Shown here in pieces: positions 1 through 5,339 of a stretch of 5,562 nt of DNA. Below the pieces are notes generated by a model. The model ran no database searches, was not told where the DNA came from, and was given only the letters and a program-made list of their open reading frames with translations. The position numbers were made by a program, and so were the translations under genes. Position 1 is the stretch's first letter. The number at the start of each line of letters is the position of its first letter. Source of the DNA: Natronohydrobacter sp. (GTDB lineage Bacteria > Pseudomonadota > Alphaproteobacteria > Rhodobacterales > Rhodobacteraceae); NCBI GenBank assembly GCA_007117255.1, contig SKGU01000056.1, positions 1 to 5,562 on the forward strand. The letters are read 5' to 3'.

Positions 1-488
1 GAACCGGTATTCACTGGGGTGTCGTCGCCGCACTGATTGCGGTCATCTTCACATATGCGATGATGACACGGCACATGTTGGGCTATCATGTGCAGCTTGC
101 AGGACAGGCACCGCGCGCCGCCCGCTTCGGCGGTGTGTCGCCAGCGCGGCTGGTCGTGATCTGTCTGGGGATTTCAGGCGCGCTGGCGGGACTGGCTGGC
201 ATGTTTGAAGTGTCTGGCCCTGGTGGGCAGGTGCGCATTGAGTTCGCTTCGGGTTATGGGTTCACGGCAATCATCGTGGCCTTTCTGGGACGGTTGAACC
301 CCATTGGCATTGTGCTGGCAGGCTTGCTGCTGGGCCTGACCTATATCGGCGGCGAACTGTCGCAAATGATGCTGCAACTGCCCGGTGCCGCGATTCAGGT
401 ATTTCAGGGGATGCTCTTGTTCTTCCTGCTCGCACTGGATTTCCAGACCAATTACCGTATCCGTTTTAGCGAAGGGGCACGCACATGA
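1..488 (+). CDS. ABC transporter permease, nucleoside/BMP-type importer (5' truncated)
   Basis: This is the C-terminal half of an inner-membrane permease of the branched-chain/ribose/nucleoside permease fold (BPD_transp_2). The frame is open from position 3 and reads TGIHWGVVAALIAVIF before the first internal Met at 60, so the true start lies left of the window; about 161 residues remain of a family that is usually around 350. A hydrophobic helix comes first. It is followed by the cytoplasmic loop MLGYHVQLAGQAPRAARFGG, which matches the family's ATPase-coupling segment (G-x-N/A-x-x-A-A-x-x-x-G), then the Gly/Ala-rich helix SGALAGLAGMFEVSG. Two or three more hydrophobic helices follow, and the polar tail NYRIRFSEGART ends the protein. 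The stop codon overlaps the ATG of the next permease (ATGA, 485-488), so the two are translationally coupled and probably form a heterodimeric channel. The family assignment is firm. The substrate (nucleoside or purine) is inferred from the downstream BMP protein. Confidence 0.9.
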   Translation, partial: TGIHWGVVAALIAVIFTYAMMTRHMLGYHVQLAGQAPRAARFGGVSPARLVVICLGISGALAGLAGMFEVSGPGGQVRIEFASGYGFTAIIVAFLGRLNPIGIVLAGLLLGLTYIGGELSQMMLQLPGAAIQVFQGMLLFFLLALDFQTNYRIRFSEGART

Positions 489-1417
489 TCCTTGGGTCAA
501 TCAATCCCGCAGTGCTGATGGCCGCGCTGATGGTCGCGGCGACCCCGATCCTGCTGGCCGCCATTGGCGAACTGGTGGTGGAAAAGGCCGGTGTCCTTAA
601 CTTGGGCGTCGAGGGCATGATGATCATGGGGGCCTGTACTGGCTTCATCATCGCCGTGAATACAGGCAACCCCGCTCTGGGTTTTCTGGGTGCAGCTTTG
701 GGGGGTCTTGCCCTGTCGCTGCTATTCGCATTGCTGACACAGGCACTGATGACAAATCAGGTGGCCTCTGGACTTGCGCTGACGCTGTTCGGGCTGGGGC
801 TTTCGGCGCTTCTGGGCCAACGCTATGTCGGCATCACGCCCCCGCGCACGCCCAAGCTGGACCTTGGGCCACTGTCGGACATCCCGTTTCTGGGCCGCGC
901 GTTGTTCACGCATGACATTGTGGTCTATCTGACTATCGTGCTGGTCGCGGCCGTCTGGTGGTTTCTGAAATATTCGCGCGCGGGCATGATCCTTCGGGCC
1001 GTGGGCGAAAATCATGATGCGGCCCATGCCCTTGGCTATCATGTCAAACGTGTGCGCGTGCTGGCGATCATGTTCGGCGGGGCCTGCGCGGGCTTGGGCG
1101 GGGCCTATCTGTCGCTGATCCGTGTACCCCAATGGACCGAAGGCATGACGGTCGGCGCAGGCTGGATCGCACTGGCGCTTGTGGTCTTTGCCAGCTGGCG
1201 GCCATGGCGCGCCATGGCGGGTGCTTACCTTTTTGGCGGGATTGTCGTCTTGCAGTTGAATCTGCAAGCCGCGGGCGTCAAGATCCCAGTCGAATACTTG
1301 TCAATGTCGCCCTACCTGATAACGATTGCGGTGCTTGTCTTCATATCATCCGGCAAGGCGCGCGGGAGCGTGAGTGCCCCCGGATCGCTGAACCGGCCTT
1401 TCCATGCCTCAAGCTGA
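485..1417 (+). CDS. ABC transporter permease, nucleoside/BMP-type importer, second subunit
   Basis: This is the second inner-membrane permease (310 aa), complete and close to the usual length of the shorter partner in YufQ/BmpG-like nucleoside importers. By eye there are eight or nine hydrophobic segments, near residues 8-30, 44-60, 64-90, 92-112, 143-163, 190-210, 222-238, 243-263 and 273-290. The early segment with GELVVEKAGVLNLGVEGMM (29-47) is a hallmark of this subfamily. The coupling loop RAVGENHDAAHALGYHV (171-187) and the following helix GGACAGLGGAYLSL (198-211) mark the BPD_transp_2 fold. The loop resembles the one in the upstream permease (both contain LGYHV), as expected of two paralogous subunits. 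The ATG lies inside the upstream stop codon, so translation is coupled and no separate promoter is expected. The binding-protein gene follows after 30 nt. The short tail after residue 290 is polar and not recognisable. The transported substrate cannot be read from this sequence. Confidence 0.94.
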   Translation: MILGSINPAVLMAALMVAATPILLAAIGELVVEKAGVLNLGVEGMMIMGACTGFIIAVNTGNPALGFLGAALGGLALSLLFALLTQALMTNQVASGLALTLFGLGLSALLGQRYVGITPPRTPKLDLGPLSDIPFLGRALFTHDIVVYLTIVLVAAVWWFLKYSRAGMILRAVGENHDAAHALGYHVKRVRVLAIMFGGACAGLGGAYLSLIRVPQWTEGMTVGAGWIALALVVFASWRPWRAMAGAYLFGGIVVLQLNLQAAGVKIPVEYLSMSPYLITIAVLVFISSGKARGSVSAPGSLNRPFHASS

Positions 1418-1434
1418 GGCTTTCGCTGCCAACT

Positions 1435-1440
1435 GGGAGA
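1435..1440 (+). promoter_or_regulatory. Ribosome binding site of the BMP binding-protein gene
   Basis: GGGAGA lies 7 nt upstream of the ATG at 1448. It fixes the start and gives the binding protein its own initiation signal in the 30-nt gap after the second permease. That suits a subunit needed in excess over the membrane parts. Confidence 0.7.
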
Positions 1441-1447
1441 AAATCCA

Positions 1448-2512
1448 ATGAAAAAACTGCTGACTGCTGCCGTCATGGGCATGGCGCTGGGATCGCCCGC
1501 CCTTGCAGATACAACCAAGGTCGGTTTCGTCTATATCGGCCCTGTGGGCGATCACGGCTGGACCTACACCCACGATCAGGCCCGGCTGGCTGTCGAAGCC
1601 GAGTTCGGTGACGCTGTCGAAACAACCTATGTCGAGAACGTGGGTTACGGTGCCGATGCAGAGCGCGTAATGACACAGATGGCACTGTCGGGCACCGACC
1701 TGATTTTCGCCACGTCTTTCGGTTATGGCCCGGATATGAACACAGTGGCCGCGCGCTTCCCGGATGTGAAATTCGAACATGCGACCGGCTATATTCAGGA
1801 AACCGACAATGTCAGCCTGTATAATGCGCGCTTTTATGAAGGCCGCGCCGTTATCGGCCATATTGCGGGTAAAATGACGCAAACCAACCGGATCGGCTAT
1901 ATTGCGTCTTTCCCGATCCCTGAAGTGATCATGGGCATCAATTCGGCCTATCTGCACGCCAAGGCCGTGAACCCGGATGTCGAATTCAGCGTGGTCTGGG
2001 CCTATAGCTGGTATGATCCGGCACAAGAAGCCGCCGCCGCCGAAGCCCTGATCGAGCAAGGCGCGGATATCCTGATGCAGCACACCGATTCGACTGCGCC
2101 ACTGACGGTTGCACAGGATGCGGGCATCTTCGCCTTTGGACAGGCGTCGGATATGTCTGCATTCGCACCTGACGCGCATCTGACCGGCATCACCGATGTC
2201 TGGGGGCCCTATTACATCGACCGGGTTGCAGCAGTGAAAGATGGCACATGGGAAGCTGGCAATGTCTGGCACGGCATCGTTGACGGGATGGTCGGCTTCG
2301 CGCCGATGAGCGATCTGATCCCCGAAGATATCCGCGCGGAAGCTGAAGGCATGATCGCCGCGATTGCTGCGGGCGAATATCACCCCTTCACAGGCCCGAT
2401 CAATCGCCAGGACGGCACGCCATGGCTCGCTGAAGGCGAAGTGGCCGAGGATGGCGACCTGCTGACGATGGACTTCTATGTCGAAGGCATCACGTCCGAG
2501 ATCCCGAACTGA
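1448..2512 (+). CDS. BMP family ABC transporter substrate-binding protein (periplasmic)
   Basis: This is a periplasmic solute receptor of the Bmp/Med/PnrA family (354 aa), which delivers ligand to the two permeases encoded just upstream. Residues 1-20 form a Sec signal peptide (MKKLL, hydrophobic core, SPALA) with likely cleavage before Asp21. There is no lipobox, and I see no cysteine in the whole protein, so the mature form should be soluble rather than a lipoprotein as in many PnrA/TmpC relatives. The first beta strand KVGFVYIGPVGDHGWTY (24-40) matches the family N-terminus. Other family features are DLIFATSFGY (84-93), FEHATGY (109-115), FYEGRAVIGHIAG (129-141), RIGYIASFPIPEVIMGIN (148-165), GADILMQHTD (205-214) and ITDVWGPYY (248-256). 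The usual D-K-S-F-N of nucleoside binders is replaced by GDHGWTYTHDQ (34-44), so the ligand may be a purine base or another compound rather than a free nucleoside. A ribosome binding site precedes the start and a terminator follows the stop. Confidence 0.93.
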   Translation: MKKLLTAAVMGMALGSPALADTTKVGFVYIGPVGDHGWTYTHDQARLAVEAEFGDAVETTYVENVGYGADAERVMTQMALSGTDLIFATSFGYGPDMNTVAARFPDVKFEHATGYIQETDNVSLYNARFYEGRAVIGHIAGKMTQTNRIGYIASFPIPEVIMGINSAYLHAKAVNPDVEFSVVWAYSWYDPAQEAAAAEALIEQGADILMQHTDSTAPLTVAQDAGIFAFGQASDMSAFAPDAHLTGITDVWGPYYIDRVAAVKDGTWEAGNVWHGIVDGMVGFAPMSDLIPEDIRAEAEGMIAAIAAGEYHPFTGPINRQDGTPWLAEGEVAEDGDLLTMDFYVEGITSEIPN

Positions 2513-2535
2513 TCCACGCACTTGCACCATAACAG

Positions 2536-2562
2536 ACCCCCGGCCCGCGCCGGGGGTTTTTT
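2536..2562 (+). terminator. Rho-independent terminator of the ABC importer operon
   Basis: An 8-bp GC-rich stem (CCCCCGGC at 2537-2544 with GCCGGGGG at 2549-2556), extended by one A-T pair, encloses a CCGC loop and is followed by six T (2557-2562). It starts 24 nt after the stop of the BMP gene. On the - strand the stem is not followed by a T run (TCTGTTATGG), so it should act well only on + strand transcripts. Confidence 0.92.
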
Positions 2563-2572
2563 CATGCGCATC

Positions 2573-3250
2573 TCAGAAGGGCACCATGTCACCATCCGCA
2601 TCACGCCGCGCCACAAATTGCAGGCTGCGCGCAATATAGCCGCCGAAACTGTTCGCAAGATCGGCGGCGGTTTCTGGCTTCAGAATACCTGCATTCATCA
2701 GCGAATACAGCAGAAGCGTGTTCTCGCCCGCAGGCGGCAGGATACCCAGCATACGCACATAGATCAGCCCGCGCCCGCTCTCGCCCCCTTCCTCGTAGCG
2801 CCCCAGAAGCTCCACCGCCGGGTAGGGACCGAGCATTGCATCGGTTACGCGCATCACGCTGGCCTCGGAATGGCGCTGTGTGAGCATGGGAAAGAACACA
2901 TCCTGCATCGCCCGACCTATCCCGCCTATGCGCTGTTCCGTCGAGGCTTCCGGCACCGGAACGTGCAGGAAACTGACAGTTTCCACCAATGCGCCACCCG
3001 GTTGGCCAAGGAATATCGTCATATAGGAGGGGTCATCACCTGGCCGCACGACCACGCGCAGCGCATCGCTGTCATCAGGCAGCAGGAAATCGAAATATAG
3101 CTGCGCCGGACTGTCGCGATTCCTGTCAAACTCCGCGTTCATTCCGGCATTCAGGACACCGGAAGATTCGAGGATCTGGCGCACATCAAAGGCATGGACT
3201 GGCGCAGCACAGAGGCAGGCCGCAGCCAGAACGGCGTGGAAAAAGCGCAT
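2573..3250 (-). CDS. Secreted protein of unknown function
   Basis: I do not recognise this protein (225 aa from the chosen start). The first 20 residues form a good signal peptide (MRFFHAVLAAACLCAAPVHA, cleavage before FDV), so the product is exported, with no second membrane helix. The mature part alternates short hydrophobic strands with polar turns, such as AQLYFDFLLP, ALRVVVRPGD, SYMTIFLGQ, GLIYVRMLGIL and NTLLLYSLM. It ends with a helical DLANSFGGYIARSLQFV followed by a charged tail. The strand pattern with a final 'F..yiaRSLqF' helix recalls PsbP/Mog1-like alpha/beta proteins, but this is only an impression. Start choice: the ATG at 3250 has AGGA 8 nt upstream and gives a compact signal peptide. 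An in-frame ATG at 3274 adds eight residues (MTQKRTCA) and overlaps the upstream stop as ATGA, so it remains possible. The gene is the second of a two-gene - strand unit and converges on the importer operon. Confidence 0.75.
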   Translation of the reverse strand: MRFFHAVLAAACLCAAPVHAFDVRQILESSGVLNAGMNAEFDRNRDSPAQLYFDFLLPDDSDALRVVVRPGDDPSYMTIFLGQPGGALVETVSFLHVPVPEASTEQRIGGIGRAMQDVFFPMLTQRHSEASVMRVTDAMLGPYPAVELLGRYEEGGESGRGLIYVRMLGILPPAGENTLLLYSLMNAGILKPETAADLANSFGGYIARSLQFVARRDADGDMVPF

Positions 3251-3258
3251 CGCGCACG

Positions 3259-3262
3259 TCCT
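3259..3262 (-). promoter_or_regulatory. Ribosome binding site favouring the start at 3250
   Basis: On the - strand AGGA lies 8 nt before the ATG at 3250. The alternative ATG at 3274 has only a GAAGA-like match upstream. This supports the shorter signal peptide, though coupling through the ATGA at 3274-3271 cannot be excluded. Confidence 0.5.
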
Positions 3263-3270
3263 TTTCTGAG

Positions 3271-3603
3271 TCATTGTACGAAATCTTCAGGGCGCACTGT
3301 ATCGCCGCAGGCCAGCATCTGTTGGGCGTGGCCGGGCAAAAGCGCTTCGATGCGGGACGCGTCCGGTTCAGGCGGGTTCATGGTATACTCTGCCAGAATG
3401 TCGCGATCGGCAGGGTCAAGAACCGCAAAAACTGCCAGCACACAGTCTGCCAAGGCCTCGGCATAAGCGGGGCTGTGCATTTCGCCATATTCCGTCAGCG
3501 CCATGTCATGCCACATCTGGCCAAAAGCATCACGGTCGGTCGCAAGGGCAGGAAATGCAAAAAGTATCGCGCCAAAACAGGCGGCATTGCGTAAAGATAT
3601 CAT
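3271..3603 (-). CDS. Small secreted protein of unknown function
   Basis: This 110-aa protein is not recognised. Residues 1-21 (MISLRNAACFGAILFAFPALA) form a signal peptide with likely cleavage before Thr22, leaving a mature protein of about 89 residues that is mostly helical and acidic. The mature part has exactly two cysteines, Cys54 (ALADCVLAVF) and Cys99 (QQMLACGDTV), which could form one disulphide in the periplasm. The helix SPAYAEALADCVLAVFAVLDPADRDILAEY occupies residues 44-73, and a Pro-rich turn (NPPEP, 76-80) separates it from the C-terminal helix. GGAG lies 7 nt upstream of the ATG (3611-3614 on the complementary strand), supporting the start. It is the first gene of a - strand pair; its stop overlaps or lies 20 nt from the start of the next secreted protein, so the two are probably co-expressed and may act together in the envelope. 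Length, signal peptide and ribosome binding site make a real gene likely. Confidence 0.72.
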   Translation of the reverse strand: MISLRNAACFGAILFAFPALATDRDAFGQMWHDMALTEYGEMHSPAYAEALADCVLAVFAVLDPADRDILAEYTMNPPEPDASRIEALLPGHAQQMLACGDTVRPEDFVQ

Positions 3604-3748
3604 CCGAAAACTCCGGTCTGAAAGAACATATCTGAAAGGCGCGGCTAAAGCCCCGTTCTATCAGCCTGCCTCGTCACGACGATTCGATCAAGTCCGCTTG
3701 CCGCCCGCGCGCCTGCCCGCTACGACAGGCAAAACAGATGAGGCCCAC
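3604..3748. other. Divergent intergenic region between the secreted pair and the HD hydrolase gene
   Basis: This 145-bp gap separates two divergently read genes and must hold promoters for the - strand pair and probably for the + strand hydrolase. I see no convincing -35/-10 pair in either direction. The visible structure is a perfect direct repeat TCTGAAAG (3617-3624 and 3631-3638) close to the - strand start. There is also a weak 5-bp inverted repeat, GCCTG/CAGGC (3711-3715 and 3726-3730), just before the hydrolase ribosome binding site. Confidence 0.5.
3740..3743 (+). promoter_or_regulatory. Ribosome binding site of the HD hydrolase gene
   Basis: GAGG ends 5 nt before the ATG at 3749. It selects this start over the far upstream in-frame ATG at 3503, which would run through the intergenic region and the 5' part of the opposite-strand gene. 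Confidence 0.55.
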
Positions 3749-4339
3749 ATGCCCCCACCGCGCGCATGGCAACGCATGTTGTCTGGTCGCAGGCTTGACC
3801 TGCTGGACCCGACACCCGTGGACATAGAGATCGAAGATATCGCACACGGGCTGGCCTTTGTGGCGCGTTGGAACGGGCAGACCATGGGCGACTGGCCGTA
3901 TTCCGTGGCCGAGCATTCGCTTTTGGTCGAGGAAATATATACCCGCATGACACCGCGACCGGAGCCGCGCTGGCAGCTTGCGGCGCTGCTGCATGACGCG
4001 CCTGAATATGTGATCGGCGACATGATTTCGCCGGTCAAGGCGGCTGTCGGCCCGGATTATGGTGCGCTTGATGACAGGCTTTGCGCAGCCATTCATATTC
4101 GCTTCGGACTTCCCGCCCGCTTGCCTGCGCCTGTCAAGAAACGCATCAAAGCGGCTGACAAATTGTCCGCATGGATGGAGGCAACCCGGATCGCGGGATT
4201 TACCGAAACCGAGGCCAATCGCTTTTTCGGGCGTCCTGACCCCAACATGCTGCACGGGCTGGACCTGCACTTGCGCCCACCAAGCGAGACCCGTGCGGCT
4301 TATCTTGCGCGACATATGGCGCTGCTGGCACAGATGTAA
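3749..4339 (+). CDS. YfbR-like HD-domain phosphohydrolase
   Basis: This is a cytoplasmic metal-dependent phosphohydrolase of the HD superfamily (196 aa), close to the 199 aa of E. coli YfbR, a deoxynucleoside 5'-monophosphatase. All metal and catalytic positions of that group are visible: His56 in SVAEHSLLVEE, the His82-Asp83 pair in LLHDAPEYVIGD, and Asp137 in KAADKLSAW. Glu86 and Asp91 fall in the H-D-x-x-E-x-x-x-G-D arrangement followed by SPVK, which corresponds to HDASE...GDLPTPVK of YfbR. The N-terminal segment (MLSGRRLDLLDPTPVDIEIEDIAHGL, residues 10-35) is typical of a widespread HD branch found in alphaproteobacteria and phages and is not present in E. coli YfbR, so the substrate may differ. 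The start follows a GAGG site. Extending to the in-frame ATG at 3503 adds 82 unrelated residues. The gene stands alone: divergent from the secreted pair and 67 nt upstream of hemF, with no terminator seen between. Confidence 0.88.
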   Translation: MPPPRAWQRMLSGRRLDLLDPTPVDIEIEDIAHGLAFVARWNGQTMGDWPYSVAEHSLLVEEIYTRMTPRPEPRWQLAALLHDAPEYVIGDMISPVKAAVGPDYGALDDRLCAAIHIRFGLPARLPAPVKKRIKAADKLSAWMEATRIAGFTETEANRFFGRPDPNMLHGLDLHLRPPSETRAAYLARHMALLAQM

Positions 4340-4406
4340 ACGCAGCTTGTCACCTTCGCCCCGCCATGCCACATCTGGGAAAACGCCCTAGCAAGGACCG
4401 CGCGCA
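4340..4406 (+). other. Intergenic region upstream of hemF
   Basis: This 67-bp gap holds the hemF ribosome binding site (AAGGA, 4393-4397, 9 nt before the ATG). No terminator hairpin follows the hydrolase gene. I see no FNR-type TTGAT-N4-ATCAA site and no strong promoter; TTGTCA at 4347-4352 could be a -35 box but lacks a good -10 partner. Read-through from the hydrolase gene is possible. Confidence 0.4.
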
Positions 4407-5303
4407 ATGACCGATGCCGATTTCACCGACCGCAAACACAAGGCCGCTGCCTGGTTCAGAACCCTGCGCGACGACATTGTGGCGGCCTTTGAAGCGATTG
4501 AGGACAGTCATACAACTGGCCCGCTGTCGGATATGGCACCGGGCCGGTTCGAAGTACGCGACACCCAGCGCCACGGCCCGGACGGACAGGACGCGGGCGG
4601 CGGGTTAATGAGCGTCATGCGTGGGGGACGTGTTTTCGAGAAGGTCGGCGTCAATGTCTCGGAGGTTTTCGGTGCGCTTGGCGAGCAAGCGCAGCGTTCC
4701 CTGACCGCGCGCAAGGAAATTCCGGGGCTGGAAGATGATCCGCGCTTCTGGGCCAGTGGCATTTCACTGGTGGCGCATATGCAAAACCCACATGTGCCTG
4801 CCGTGCATATGAACACCCGCATGTTCTGGACACCGGGTGGCTGGTGGTTCGGCGGCGGGTCAGACCTGAACCCCTGCATTGAATATGCCGAGGACACGGC
4901 CGATTTTCACACCACGCTCAAGCGCCACTGCGATCCGCATGGTGCCGATCTTTACCCCCGCTTCAAGGCATGGGCGGACGAGTATTTCTTCATCCCCCAC
5001 CGCAAACGCGCGCGCGGTGTCGGCGGTATTTTCTACGATGATCACTGCACCGGGGATTGGGACGCCGATTTTGCTTTTACGCAGGATGTAGGCCGCGCGT
5101 TCCTGCCGGCATTTCTGGCGCAGGTCGAACGCCGCCGTATGATGGATTGGTCAGAGGCCGACAAGGAAACCCAGCTTATTCATCGCGGGCTGTATGCGGA
5201 GTATAACCTTGTCTATGACCGGGGCACCAAGTTCGGGTTGCAGACCGGCCACGACCCGGATGCCGTGCTGATGTCGCTGCCACCCTTTGCGCGCTGGGTG
5301 TAG
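4407..5303 (+). CDS. hemF: Oxygen-dependent coproporphyrinogen III oxidase
   Basis: HemF uses O2 to decarboxylate two propionates of coproporphyrinogen III, giving protoporphyrinogen IX, in the late cytoplasmic part of haem (and bacteriochlorophyll) synthesis. The protein is 298 aa, near the usual length. Diagnostic stretches are GGGLMSVMRGGRVFEKVGVNVS (64-85), SLVAHMQNPHVPAVHMNTR (120-138), WWFGGGSDLNPCIEY (146-160), FKAWADEYFFIPHR (186-199), RGVGGIFYDD (203-212), HRGLYAEYNLVYDRGTKFGL (259-278) and VLMSLPPFARW (287-297). The conserved histidines His124 and His134 are present. The form SDLNPCIEY, where enterobacterial HemF has DLTPFY, fits my recollection of alphaproteobacterial HemF. The protein stops right after the PPFARW motif and lacks the roughly 25-residue tail of E. 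coli HemF. Codons after the stop do not resemble that tail, so this is probably a clade trait and not a nonsense mutation. The start has AAGGA 9 nt upstream. panC follows 36 nt downstream. Confidence 0.97.
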   Translation: MTDADFTDRKHKAAAWFRTLRDDIVAAFEAIEDSHTTGPLSDMAPGRFEVRDTQRHGPDGQDAGGGLMSVMRGGRVFEKVGVNVSEVFGALGEQAQRSLTARKEIPGLEDDPRFWASGISLVAHMQNPHVPAVHMNTRMFWTPGGWWFGGGSDLNPCIEYAEDTADFHTTLKRHCDPHGADLYPRFKAWADEYFFIPHRKRARGVGGIFYDDHCTGDWDADFAFTQDVGRAFLPAFLAQVERRRMMDWSEADKETQLIHRGLYAEYNLVYDRGTKFGLQTGHDPDAVLMSLPPFARWV

Positions 5304-5327
5304 GCTCAGCGCTCATCCGCAGATTAC

Positions 5328-5337
5328 AGGGAGGGGG
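5328..5337 (+). promoter_or_regulatory. Strong ribosome binding site of panC
   Basis: The purine run AGGGAGGGGG contains GGAGG (5330-5334) 5 nt before the TTG at 5340. The frame upstream reaches the hemF stop without any ATG or GTG, so this site decides in favour of a TTG start. Confidence 0.8.
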
Positions 5338-5339
5338 CC

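Noticed and set aside
1409..2530. A 373-codon open frame on the - strand
   Set aside because: It lies antisense to the clearly coding BMP gene, its translation is Arg/His/Gly-rich without any family motif, and it would overlap the second permease end and the terminator. High-GC codon bias produces such shadows.
2522..3100. A 192-codon + strand open frame beginning in the terminator region
   Set aside because: It starts inside the terminator hairpin region and runs antisense to the secreted protein gene. The translation lacks a ribosome binding site and recognisable structure.
3711..3730. Inverted repeat GCCTG/CAGGC before the hydrolase gene
   Set aside because: A 5-bp stem with a 10-nt loop is too weak and too likely by chance in high-GC DNA to be called an operator or riboswitch.
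3503..3748. N-terminal extension of the HD hydrolase to the ATG at 3503
   Set aside because: The extra 82 residues match nothing, cross the divergent intergenic region and overlap the start of the opposite-strand gene. The ATG at 3749 has a ribosome binding site and gives the usual family length.
3674..4372. A 232-codon open frame on the - strand
   Set aside because: It is antisense to the HD hydrolase gene, where the + strand shows complete catalytic motifs; the - strand translation has low-complexity shadow character.
4347..4375. Possible sigma-70 promoter (TTGTCA) upstream of hemF
   Set aside because: No acceptable -10 hexamer is found at the expected distance (CACATC at 17 nt), and no FNR-type palindrome is visible.
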